Below are positions 48,624-60,763 of a stretch of 64,000 nucleotides of DNA, piece by piece. Under the pieces are notes generated by a model. That model was not told where the DNA came from, searched no databases, and saw only the letters and a program-made list of their open reading frames with translations. Made by a program: the position numbers and the translations under genes. The stretch covers positions 12,968,531 through 13,032,530 of the forward strand of contig NC_134422.1 in the NCBI RefSeq assembly GCF_030867145.1, read 5' to 3'. Positions within the stretch are counted from its first letter, which is position 1; every line of letters starts with the position of its first letter. Source of the DNA: Opisthocomus hoazin. Lineage: Eukaryota; Chordata; Aves; Opisthocomiformes; Opisthocomidae.

Positions 48624-51600
48624 CTGGTTTTGAAGAAAGAAAAATATGGGTCACATTTTTACAAACCAAAACAATGTGTCAAAACCACTTTTAGTTTCTG
48701 TATCTCACAGCAGCATATAAACTAAGGAGTGGTTACTGCTTCTGCGTTGCCTCATCATGCAGTGCTCTGGTGCAGTGCTGCTCCGCCGCAACACAAGGAG
48801 AAAAGACTCATGCAGATTCTACAGGTCAAACCTTGCAGAGGTGGAACACAGAGAAAAAGGCCCCAAAACTCACAGGACGAGGTAAAATCTGTCCCTTGAT
48901 GCCTGTTTGTGAAAAACATTCAAGGACATTTTCAAGCCACATTTGTATGCTCCGTGTGTCATTCTGAAAGCAGTTAGTGGATTGTTTGTTGGCTATACAC
49001 ACATTGGCCACTGTTCCTCATCCCTTAATGGTTTTGCTCATGATCTTCCTCCTTTGCCACACATTAGGATGATCGGAATTACATTTTTTCAAGTTACTAT
49101 CAAAATTAGTCAGTTTCAAACCTGGATGCCTACATGCCGACTTCTGTATTTCAACAACTTACGACTTCTGATTGTTTAAGGCTGTTGGATGCCAGCAGTT
49201 TCCTTTTCCAAGGGAAGCTCTGAACACGACTCACAGGCATTTCAAAAGGCTCGGACAGGCGGAGGTGTGAACACGTGTGTTTGAACACACTGTCTGCTGG
49301 TACACCAACACGACAGTTGTCTGAGGAAGTAACACTGATCCCACCCAGTGTGACCATTTTTACTTTTAAGCAATCCCAAGACACATCAGTCAAAACTGGG
49401 GATGAAGAGGGAAAATAGAAACAGGCAGAGAACAACAAACGGAGGTCAAAGTTTGACTTAAAACACTGTTGAGGAACAACAAAATAAAACAAAACTAAGA
49501 AAACTAAATAAACCAAAACCAAACTCCAAAGGTAGGAAGCTTTTGAGCAGGCTGAACAACAAAACACTCTTCTGAAACTATTCACTGTTGTTCCACTGAA
49601 AAAAACAGAAGTGACAAGTTTTGGCCATAATGTCATCTGGAGACATCTGGCAATCAGCAGCCCCCATGAAAGGACCCCAGTTTTGACAGCTGTGTGTCTG
49701 GAAGTTGCTTAAAGTACCCTTGGGTCAGAGGGTGTCCTGACTTTTCCTTGCTCAAGTTGCTTGGGGTGAAATGCCCTAAAATCTCTCCTCTGGAACTGCA
49801 GTTCCCTTGGAGGTGTGGAGGACCCCTTACAGGCTACCGCAGAGGGCCATGCTCGTCCCCACAGCCAGTGCTCCAGTGTGGGGTGGCAAGGAGCTGAGTG
49901 CTCCTGCTGCACTGGCCATGGCTCTTGCTGGAGCGTGTCATGTTGCTCTCATGGCAGCCGACATTGCCTCTCTGCTTCCCTGCCCACATGAGATGATGAT
50001 ACACCAGCTGGACTACACTGAACTAAATGCTCATGGACATCTACTGATGTAGTGCCAGGATCAGGGACAGGAAACAGGTCCCCTGGCTCCCACTGCTCTC
50101 TCCTGAGATTTCTTTTGCAAAGTAGGAGGTGGTTGGCCAAGATGGTTCAAAAGGTGTTGTCATGCTGATGAGAAGTCCTCTGACAGCACAATCCCTTGCT
50201 ACTGCAACAGATTTGTGAACAGACCTGGGAACTCCATGGAAAGCACTGTGCTAAGCACTGCCTCCACTGTTACCACGATGGGAGATAACAAAACCTAATC
50301 TGATGCTGCACAAGCAGAAGACCACAGGTCCCAGGAGAGGTGGAGGGGGAACACAGTTGCCAGCAGCAGATTGTGATATTCCTGTTGGGTAATTTAATTC
50401 TACCCAAGAAAGGGCTGGCTGCACGTAGAGGATTAGTCAGTCCACTTTCCAGCACAGGGATAATCATCTCCCAACTGCTGTGGCCTCAGAGCACTCCTGT
50501 CTTGCTAAGTTCTTTTTATCAACCACCACAGATCCTTCCTTTCATAAATCATTTCTGTAAGTATGGGTTAGAAATACAAAAATTGCAGCTGAAATTTTAC
50601 TTAATTATTGGCTACTGCACCCATCTTTACTTTTACGAAAAGATCCACAATCGGAACTAAACACAGTATCCATAACAACAGCACCATAAAATGGTAATTA
50701 CTGGGGTCCTAATGCCAGAGAAAACTGGGAAGCGAAGCTCCATGAAGACTTCCCTAAGATCTGGACTGACAAAGAAACTCAGAATTTGGATTTTTTCTTC
50801 ATGCTTCTCTATAATTTGGTGAGCTGAAATAGCAGCGATAACTTTTAGGCAAGGCTCTTTTATCAACATCACTGGATGGCTTGAGACCCCAAGTTTTTCT
50901 CGCAGACCCTAGCTTCTCCAGGCAATCAATCACTACTGAGAAGTAACCTCCCTCTAGAAGGTTATGGCAAAGAGTGCACAAATAATTGGATTGCTCCCTT
51001 ATTTTCAGGCACTTTACAGCCATGGAAGGCATCATGCCATTTCTGCCCCTGTACTCACAGCGTATGATTAGCTGGCCACAGAAGGACAAAAGAATGGAAC
51101 TTTAGCCCACGGGCTAGATGGCACAACTGGTCTTTCCATCCTGAGCTCCAGGAATGAATCTGATTCAGGGAGAATGAGAGGTTTATTTCCCCCAGTCTCC
51201 ATAGGACAGCTTTGTCCCTGCTATAAAACCAATGGTCCATCACCATTTGGCAGCCTGGTGGACCCGTAACACGTTTGCAGTGTATGCACAATCCAGATCC
51301 AGAACGGACAGGAGTAAGTTCTGTATTTTCTGGCATTTCTGCACCTAGCAGCAGACCACGCAATAAACCCTTCAATTTCACTCAGTCCAAATCCACTTGC
51401 AGACTTCAGCTTAAGAATAAAATATACAACAAAGCATTACCAAATCTATTCCTTTTTCCTCTTCTCATGTTCCTAAAATAGACCAAGTGTATTCCTAATG
51501 CACAGATGTCCAGGGTGTGGCACACAATGATTCATCCACGTAGACAGTAACAGAAGCAGTTAAACGTCCTTTCAGCATGGTAACAATTTGCCCTGCAGTT

Positions 51601-51673
51601 TTTATTTGCGAGGCAGCGCAGGCAGAGGAGACCTTCCTCCCTGTATCAGGCGATGACTCTTGCTTTCACTTAC
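48624..51673 (-). other. PDIA5: PDIA5 last intron
   Basis: Intron of 3,050 bases, GGG|GTAAGT donor to AAAACCAG acceptor on the minus strand. I recognise no repeat. The moderately GC-rich part at 49.6-50.3 kb has only chance-like frames. Confidence 0.9.
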
Positions 51674-51808
51674 CCCTCTTTCGCCAGTATATTTCTCCAC
51701 AAATTTACCATAGTTGTAATAGTTGAAGGTGGGGTAGCCATCAACCCCCTCCTGCTTACACAGGTCGTGATTCTGTTCTTTGGCACAGTCCACTGCAGCG
51801 TAGGCGAT
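51674..51808 (-). CDS. PDIA5: PDIA5 penultimate coding exon: end of the third thioredoxin domain
   Basis: Minus-strand exon of 135 bases, phase 0 at both ends, with acceptor GCATTTCAG and donor GTAAGT. It codes for 45 residues: IAYAAVDCAKEQNHDLCKQE, then GVDGYPTFNYYNYGKFVEKY and TGERG. AAVDC is the central strand, and the GYPTF loop contains the cis-proline that faces the CxxC site in every active thioredoxin domain. NYYNYGKF matches the family's HYYHYGKF. The frame reads past the donor for 17 codons, but that extension is intron. Confidence 0.97.
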
Positions 51809-54800
51809 CTGAAATGCAAGAGATCAGCATGAGGCAGGAAGACAAATCAAGACTCCACTTCATGGTTATGCTGCTGCAGCTTAGACCTAACACTAGGAGA
51901 GACCCAAGTCTTCCAGCAAAAACGCAGCAGCTTTTGTAACAGCTCAGCTGTGGAGGAAGATCAGAGGATGGTCATCAGGTCAAGCCAGGCGAATGGACGA
52001 GCAGAAGGCCGCTGCCTCCCGCTGAAACGCTGCGCTGCTCACACAGCACCTGGCTTACGCAGCTGCAAGGCGCGCTCGACTCGCAGAGCAGAAAATCACC
52101 TTCCTAGTCTCCCTGTTGAGCACTGCGTTGGACTCCAAACGGGAAATCCAAAGGCTGTTTTAGTAAAACCAACTCCAAGCACGGCAGTCACAGCTCTGTC
52201 ACACTGCAATATTTTTCCTGCACTTGGTTTTAAGTGATGAACCACGACAGGGTGATTTTGGCAACGGTAACAACCCACCTAGCCCGACCTCCTTCCTGTG
52301 GCACGTCCTTGGACAAACATGGCCGGTCACTTACGCAGGCTGTTAATAGATTCATGATTTCTACCCCAAATAGCTTTTGTAAAGTTCATTCAGTTCAGTC
52401 CAGTTTCATAAAGGTCACTCTCCCAAGGCCGAACGGGGATGGGTGAGAGGCCAGAGCATGGTCTACTGCGTAGTGCCAGTACAGCAGTAAGCTGCTTGCT
52501 TGCACTCCCAGCCTCGGTTCATTTCCTTTCCTGTCCTTCTTCAGTCTATGGTAGGGACTGTATGTTATGTGCAGCCATTAGCAAAGTGGGCTTTAATTCC
52601 TTCTGAAACCTCTAGATGCTACTGTCACACAAACAAACCCCGCGCAGGAAACAGCCTGTCAGCAGCAGAGCAACTCCCTGCGTCCCTGCCAGCTTCAGCA
52701 CAGGCAGAGCGACGAGGCGCAACCGCGCAGCCCCAGAGCATCGGCTCAGGCTGACCCTAGTTCAGAGCATTTGACATCTGAAACCTGAATCTGCGAAGTC
52801 TCGAGGAGGGGCTGCACTTAACATTTCTGCGGTTGAAACAAAACACAATTTATAGGCTTCTACTTCAAGCAGCCGAGCCCTCTGCTGCGATTTCACACTG
52901 ACTGTTCCTGCGAGCGGCAGTCCTGGCTCCGAACGCACGCTGCTGCTCACGCCGGCTTGCCTTCACAGCCCCGTCACATGCGCTGCTGAAGAGCAAGCAG
53001 CTTTATGTACAAGCTAGGCAAAAACCAGAACAAATTAGAGGAACGATTTTTGCAATTGTGGGTTATAATGTATCAACTGCTAATTTCATAGCAGACCCAT
53101 CTTAATTTGAAATTTCCGTTCCATGAGCCTCCTTCAAACAATCTGATCAAAATACCTTTTGCTTGCATGACTTTAGGGTTGCAGTTGAACTGTTCTTCCA
53201 TAATTAAAAGATCACTTAAAATTCCACAATGCCCTCCAGTTTCATGGTGATGCTGTCAAAATGAAAAAACCTGATCTCATTATCCTAGAAGTAATTAAAG
53301 ATATTGGCAAGCCAACTTCAGTTAATTTGCTTGTTTCGTTTTGGTTTTGAGAGCCTGAGAAGACAATATTCAGTAAGATCTCACTTGGGTCTATCTTCAG
53401 ATGGAAAGCACTATATAAAGTGAGCAGTGTTCTTACCTATAAATATTTGGTTTCTGTTTTCCCATTTTAAATATTAATAAGGCTATTACAGAAACAGGAC
53501 TCTTGAGAGCTGTTAAAAACACGTATGATCACACTTTTTTTTTCCTTTTGTAAATGGAAAGACTCCTACTCATTCAGGGCCAGTTAAAACAAAAGGTTAG
53601 GAATAATACACTGCAAAAAGAGTTTCACCTAAATATTTATGCCTTGCTGACCTTAGCGGCCAGCCAAAATTTAGAGCCCTGTTGGCTACTTCTGTGGAAA
53701 GGAAAGCTTACAATGGAGACAAATATTTATTTCATGTCACAGTATTAATGCAGAAAGAATACTGGAAGTCCTGGTTCCCTGAAAACAGGAAGAATAAATA
53801 AAATATTTTTTTTTTTTTTCCTCTCACTGCTTTACATACCACACAGGGAGAGATTACAGCCAGAAAAAGGGGAAGGTATATGTGCACTCATCCAGATCTT
53901 AGTAGCTGGTCTGAGGCATGAAACTGTTGTGACTGATGACCCAGTTGTTCTTAGATAAGTGTCTTGGAGATTAGGAAAACTAGTTTTTCGTACGTTGGAA
54001 GGAAGAGAAGCTCTCTTTACCTGTACCTCTCTGGAAACGTCTAGCCTGGCTTTGGTTGGAGCAGAGCCCTATTTCACTCACAAAAGGCTTTTGTGAGAGC
54101 AGCCCCCAGTGAGGAGAGGGCATGGTGGAGGAACGCAATGCTATAAGCTACTGTTAAGCTTGCTCAGCACATCTTTACTTGTTGCCTCCAAACAGATGAC
54201 TGATGGGCTGTAAGGAGGTGGCTTCTGAAAGAAACACTTTGTAGTCTGCTTGAGATACAGCTCTCCTCTACAGCACATGGCAGTCTAAGCTGGTCCATCT
54301 GTGCGTTTGTTGTGTGCTGAAATAATGCACAGAGATCCCAGTCTAAGTCTGGCCGCAACAGTCACATTAGCCTAATACTATGCCTAATCTAACAGGTCTA
54401 ATGGCAAGGGATGCATCCAGCTGGAGTAGCGTGTGGAGGACATGTCCATGGTCTGTCAGTCTCTGAAATGCTCCTGATGCAAGCTCCCACACAGCCCCAA
54501 GGACTCAGCGCTGCTCCTACAAACGTCATTCTGAGCCCAGCTCTTCAGAACATACATTCCCGTTCAGTTATTTTTACAGCCAGTGAGAAATGGCAGTTTT
54601 CAAAAGCCTTGTAACTCATACAGGCCTGAGCAAAATTTCAGAGAGAGACATCTAATTCCCAAGACTGCATCTGAGGGTGCATTTCAAATGCCTGCTGCCA
54701 ACACTAGCTGAGTAAGAGTACTTAGGAGAGCCTGAGTGATTACTTTAGAGTGGAAATGTTAAGGCAGCCTAAATATAGAGGTTGCTACCATCTCTATGCA

Positions 54801-56093
54801 CTCATTACCATAGCATCACAGTCCTAATTGTCTTGCCTGTCTCACAGCGGAAGATCAAATATAGTGCACTGCAAAAAGAGAAAAGTAATGCTGAAGAATG
54901 CCTGTAACAAAACACACTTCTGGGCTGCGGACCTATTCCAATCTCAATTCGATCAACAGACGGCTGAACTCTGAGCTGTACCAGAATTTCAGCAAACAGC
55001 ACCGACGCCCTTTGCTTCATTCTGTTTGTGTTGTCATGGACTGTGAATATTAAACTCCATTTTTGATAAACAAGTCTCCTACAATAGCTTTCAGTTAGGG
55101 TGAATCGCTTCATGAGTCTTCTGAAAGGCTGCACGCAGAAAGATGCAGCCCACAAGAAGAAAGGCTTTGCTTGAGTCCTGGCTCAGTGATACATTGCAAG
55201 GAGGTCTTCCTCTCCTTCACTATTTTCTTAGCAACGATCAACTTTTCTGCATCGCTAAAGAAGGAAACTGAGTCAGGAAAAACATCAACCCAAAAAACCT
55301 CTACCAAAATGTGGTTAAAGACTTCTGGAGAATATAACTCCTAGAAATGCTCTTCATATTCAATCACCAGCAACAAGTTACATGGAATTTCACTGGAAAG
55401 CATAGGTTAGCAAGATCTATATGCTTTGCCTTGTAAAAACACTAACTCTGTTCACCCCAAAATTTCAGATTAAGCATAAGACATCCCTGATACGTATCCA
55501 GCAGCCAAGACACTTGGCATCATCTCTCATGAATTCCCTCTAATCAAGAGGGGAAAACCCCTCTCAAAATCTGAGAGCAAGAAACTCTCCTAACGCTGGT
55601 GTAAGACTTGTGTGTGTATATATGTATCCACTACGGAAAAACCCAGAGTAACAGCTTTCAGAAGACAAGATTGATTTTATGGAGATTTTGACTGTTAGGG
55701 CTAAAATTTAAGTTCTTGAGCTTTCCTAACTTTCCTATAACCAGAAGGAAAAATCCACTGAAAAAAAAAAACATTTCAGGAAAAAAATCCCCTAACTGCT
55801 TTATCTGCAACATGCAGAAAACTCCACAGGTCTATGGATTCTCCATAACACAAAGCTGCACTGCCTTAGATATTGACAACACATCATTATATACAAGCTC
55901 TCCCTCCAAAGGCAATGCCGCTCAGGTTCATCACCATCCTGTTCAGTAGCTGTAGCAGGAATAGAATAGTTATCAAATGAAAAGATAGTCGATCAGAGAC
56001 TGCGGACTCCAGAGGAAGTTCCTTGGAGTACATCCAGCCTTCCTGATGTTATTGGTAGTTCCTCACAACTACTATGCAGTTTATAATAATTAA

Positions 56094-56175
56094 TAATACC
56101 AGGTTAGTATGCATAATAATAATTATGAATAATAATTATGCGTAAAAATAAAAATAATACCAAGTTAGTATGCAT
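56094..56175. repeat. Direct repeat in an AT-rich tract
   Basis: TAATACCAGGTTAGTATGCAT (56,094-56,114, one base beyond the quoting limit when written in full elsewhere) recurs at 56,155-56,175 with one change, G to A at the ninth base. The 40 bases between are AT-rich with repeated AATAATTATG units. It looks like a local duplication or slippage product. Confidence 0.85.
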
Positions 56176-56262
56176 TTCTCCTTTATTCCATAGTTGGTAT
56201 AGTTTAACACAACTCTAGCAACATCTGGGACTGGCAAATATCTTTATCTTAAAAGGGAAGTC

Positions 56263-56390
56263 ATAGAATGCTTTGGGTTGGAAGGGACCTTTAGAGGTCC
56301 TGTAGACCAAACCCCCTGCAACGAGCAGGGACATCTTCAACAAGACCAGGTTGCTCAGAGCCCCGTCCAACCCGGACTTGGTTTTACCAA
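56263..56390 (-). mobile_element. CR1 LINE, very short 3' end
   Basis: CATAGAATGCTTTGGGTTGG, then AAGGGACCTTTAGAGGTCCT and CCAAACCCCCTGCAACGAGC, is the reverse complement of a CR1 3' end of a subfamily different from the copies at 16 and 31 kb. Only about 125 bases remain. It lies in a PDIA5 intron in the gene's orientation. Confidence 0.88.
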
Positions 56391-59300
56391 AGAAGTGGGA
56401 GCTTAACTACAGAGTTGCGAACTTAACTCTGCACAGCATTAGAATGTGAGTAATGTACAAGCCGCTCTGAAGAGCTCTTAAAAAAGGAAATAGAGCATGG
56501 CATATTGTTCAGATGAAGTGGTCTGATCATGAATGCCAAGCTGTTGCAAAAATCAGAACTTTTCATTTAGGTGCTTAAATAGAAGTGGAGCTATGCTGAA
56601 AATGTGACCATTGATCTCTGTGAGCCTCAACTGTACCAGAAGGACGATGCCTTATTTTTTTACCAAGTAAGTACTAGAAGGAAAAAGAAGTACTTGCAGT
56701 ATCATCTAATCATACATCAAGAATCACAGTTCCTTTCCAACAGAATTACAAAAGAACTTTTTGCTCTAGAGGGATCTTGCAGGTAAGGAACACAATTACA
56801 TCCAGCAGTTCAAATAGATGTGTAGAAAATTGAAAGTGCGATGCCTTGACCTTCCAGGTAACTCCTCCTTTCTGTTGTTAAACCTCTTTCATTTTAACAG
56901 TTTGTCACCCAGTCACCACATGATGATACAGTAAAAATACCCCCTGCAATCCTAGTTGCTCTCCTGTTAAAATATGTACTGACACACTCCGGTTTATTGA
57001 TTCAAGGAAATAAATCTCTGCTGGAGCTAATATTGACTTTTGTTATGAAAATGGAAGTGAATAACTAACTGAATATTGATTTGAGAGAGGAATGATAGAT
57101 GATAAGCTTAAAAAAAAATAAAATAGAAGTAAAATTGCAGCATGGAAAAGAATGCTTCCAAGCAACATTTTTGAAGTATAGTCAATTCCAGACAATTACC
57201 TGATTATTAGAAAAAAAAGTCTGTTGTTGCCAAATCTCTTAGAAGCACCTATGAGTAAGACAGATGTGCATTCTTGTCTATGATTACTCCATAGGTTTCT
57301 ATTTATATTAGCTGTTCTGGATCCTAACCGCAGTTATGAGCTGGCCTGCTAAAGCCGGTTGCGCTTCAGCTACTGTTCTCAACGTGAAAGGCCTTGCGAA
57401 TGGAAGGCTCATTATGAGCTGCCCTGATGTACCACAGCAGCACTACCACAGCTGCAATTCATCGGCCCTTCTCAAGGCAGGCCTGTTTGCAAAGGGGAGA
57501 TCCGTTAGTAGGCATCATGATGTACAGTGCTAACATCACCATATTTAATGAGCCTAATTAAAAAGAAATTCAACACATGCTTTTCAGGCAAATAGCGATC
57601 AAATTCTTGGCCAACCTAAAATATTAACTCATTTGGATAACTCTGCACAGTGAGTTGGTTGGTATAATGATTTTAAACCATAGTTCACGCCACGGTTCAT
57701 GATACACATTGGGGTGTGCTCGCCCCCCAGGTCACTTGCAGCCCCCCGCTAGCAGCGCAGCTCACCCCATCAGCTGCACCCTTTCCAGCAATCTCTGCCA
57801 CAGCTGTTTCTGTAGAACGCACGAGAACCCAGCTGCAGTGCTCTGATTTAGGTCAGTGCATCTGTACAGGAACAATCTTCTGTGAAAATGGAGAAGACAG
57901 CAGCCCTTTTGGGGGAGTTCCAGAGATTTGTTACTGACAGGCCTTGAGGAGTCAAGAGCTTTCCTTCAAGCAAATCCAAGCTGGGGCATCACAAATCAGT
58001 TTCTTCAAGCTGAACTTTAGGATCAGCCAAAAGGCAGAATGCCGATTTTTGAAGATTTAGCTGGTGCCCTTTCAAGAGTCTCTGGAGCAGTTAGTGAACA
58101 TGCCTTCCTGCTCTTCAATCTGTTCAGCAAAGTGACAATCCTCACATTTACATTTTCTGACGTACGCTGGTCATTGCCAAAACTCAAGCTGTGGAGCACA
58201 GGCCAAAGGCTTTCCCCTGGCAGCTGTATCCAAAAGCCACAGCGCCCCAAGGCAAGGATGCTCCAGATGGCTTTTTCTTTTCCTTTTTAAATAACTGAAA
58301 GCAATATGCGAACTGCTTCACTGGACTACCCTCTCCACTGATCTGGTCTCACTGGCACTGGATTTCTCCAGGTACATGGAAAGATGTGGAGGCTCTGGTT
58401 GATGGGTTACACCCAGAGCCCTGTTTTGCAACAGCCACACCATTGCCCCAGGCAAGCGCGCAGGCTCGGGATTTCTGCTAAAACCACCAGCAGCGATGTG
58501 GCCAACCAGGACTGACATTTGGGGCCAATGTTCCGAGCATTACGTTTCTAAACTCTGACTCCAGCAGTGCAGATGATGAAAAAGTACAGAGCATTACACA
58601 CAGCCCCGGGGTGGGGGCTTCTGCGCCAAAACCACCCCCTTAGAGCGAATCTGCAGAGCCAGAGACAAGTATTTAACAGGTTCAAGCTGTGCTCATCTTC
58701 AAAATTCCAATGTAAAGACTCTAAATCTCCCAAAAGACACCTTTGAAGATACCATTTATAACCAATTCAAGGCTGGAATGTTTTTGATTTTTCCTTGGCT
58801 TCTGCAGAATTAAATGATTAATTAAAGGACCACCCCAACTGAAAAGAAGATACAGTTTAAATGCTACCATACTCTGTTAAAGTGAAAAAAACCTTCTCTG
58901 GGGGGGACAAAAAAAGACACTACTACAGAATAAAAATTAGAAATCTTTCCCTGTTTTTGAAAGAAGTAGTACTTCTTCCCTCTTAAGCAGTACTTTTACA
59001 GAAGTTTGAAACCCTACAGAACTACAAATTAGACAAAGTTTGAAGGCTCAGCCCAATTTGAAACATGGGAATATGCCCAATGCTGCATGTGGGAACAGCC
59101 AAGTGCCCTTCTGAAGTCTTAAACAGGTTTGTTTTCTTTTCCACAAGGGCACAAACTGGCAGCAAGAAGCACCTTGGCAGGTTGTGGCTGTACACAATTA
59201 ATAGGGCTCCCTGGATAATCAATCCCTGGCACTTTCATAAGTCACTGGGGTGGAATAACATCGTTTTCCCTAACTGCACACACCTCTTTGAAACTGTACC

Positions 59301-60692
59301 AGCCTTAATATTCCCTACTGGCTCTCCTGTTCCAACTCATTGCATTTTATACCTCCCCACTTCAGCCTTAAACTGAAGTTAAGAGTTGCAACCATCAATC
59401 ACTGCGCTGCTCTTGGAGTCCTTTGATAACCCGCAGTCTGAACCGAAAGCTTCACAAGCCTGCCTTTACCACCACCACCGCGTCCAATAAACTGCACCAT
59501 AATTCAGATTGCTTGCTAATACAATCCTGAGGCTCTAATAAGCAAGTTTTGCATTGTTTGGTACATTTGCTTCATCTCCTCTGAGTGAAATTTTAATGAG
59601 TTTAGGAAAGAGAAGCTTCACTGGGAACTACCAGAAAAGTGGGAAAACAAGGACACTTTCTCAGAGATCTCAGAAACAAACAAGTAACCAAAAGGCGTCT
59701 GAGCACACAAATTTACAGCAGTAAGAGAACTGAAAGCTGCATGCCTCTACATCTTCTGTGTGCCAGAGTGCATAAGTGATTGACTTCTAATTTTATGCAG
59801 TCAGTGATACAAGAATGATTTGTTTCCTGTCAATCTGATGCATCTTCCGTGAGTTATAGAAAAGGCAAGAGGAAAAGAGAAAAGAACACCACAGAAACTC
59901 TTCCCTTATGGCAGCAGGCAGATTAATAGGGGTATAACTGTTTCAAAACTACCTCTTCATTTCCCTATTAAATTGCCAGATTTTTCCATGCCACACCTAA
60001 ACGCAAAGCAATCGTGAAGTTGGAACAAAGTCAAAGATCAGAATGAAACACAGTTCACTCAAAGACAATACGCAGGTTTCTAACTAGTTATCTGGTTAAA
60101 CCCAGTGGGCCCAGGTGTTTCTTTTAATCCCAGATGTGCAAGCAGTCAGTTAAAAAGGTTCAGCTGATTCAAAGAAATTAAGTGGTATGCTTCAGCCATC
60201 AGAGGTATTTTCAAGGCAGAAGCACAAGGACCCTAGAAGGGCCCAACATCCTGGACTCAAGGCAGCCAACATACAGAAATAGATCATATTTATGCTACGC
60301 AAGCAAAGATTAGTTATATGATGGAGGTTTTCAGGACTGTCACACAACTTGTGGTTTCTCTACATGCACCCCACTTCTGGCTGAAACAAGTTGCAGGGGA
60401 ATGGAGATGATGTAAATTCTCTTTTATTAATCTTTCAGTGAGAAAGAATGCGTTTCGCTTCATAGAAAAGAACTTTTCCACAAAGAATTAAACAGAAAAG
60501 ACAACAAATCAAAGAAAACAGAGTAATTCAGTTTCACCAAAAAGATACAACCCCTAAGATGCAGATACAATTCTATGAGTGTAGCAGCAATTTTATCTAC
60601 AAGCCTAACACCTGACCAATAAGCAAAGCCTGTAAAATACAAACGGTGGAAAACATTCTTAAATATCTCTGAAATTATTAACAGCCAGTTAC

Positions 60693-60763
60693 CTTTCGAT
60701 CTTCTTTAAAGACTTCAGCAGCGGTTGTAAAATGTGGAATGGCATTTTTACAGTGTGGGCACC
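60693..60763 (-). CDS. PDIA5: PDIA5 coding exon with the CPHC active site
   Basis: Minus-strand exon of 71 bases (phase 1 to 0). The acceptor is GTCAAACAG, and the first two bases (GG) complete a tryptophan codon begun in the preceding exon, which lies beyond the window. It codes for CPHCKNAIPHFTTAAEVFKE and then DRK, ending at AAG|GTAACT. CPHC is the redox-active cysteine pair of the third catalytic thioredoxin domain, preceded by the conserved Trp; both cysteines are present. It matches human CPHCKKVIPHFTATADAFKDDRK. The three exons cover about the last 95 of 519 residues. Confidence 0.96.

Larger units (their letters stand above)
51809..60692 (-). other. PDIA5: PDIA5 intron
   Basis: Large intron of 8,884 bases, GTAACT donor to TTTCAG acceptor on the minus strand. 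It contains a CR1 fragment at 56,263-56,390 and a 21-base direct repeat in an AT-rich tract at 56,094-56,175. A GC-richer block at about 57,310-57,540 is noted among the findings. No further exon was found. Confidence 0.85.

Noticed and set aside
51602-51673. Extension of the PDIA5 frame past residue 45 of the penultimate exon
   Set aside because: A consensus GTAAGT donor ends the exon, and the true C-terminal exon with KDEL is found at 48,543-48,623.
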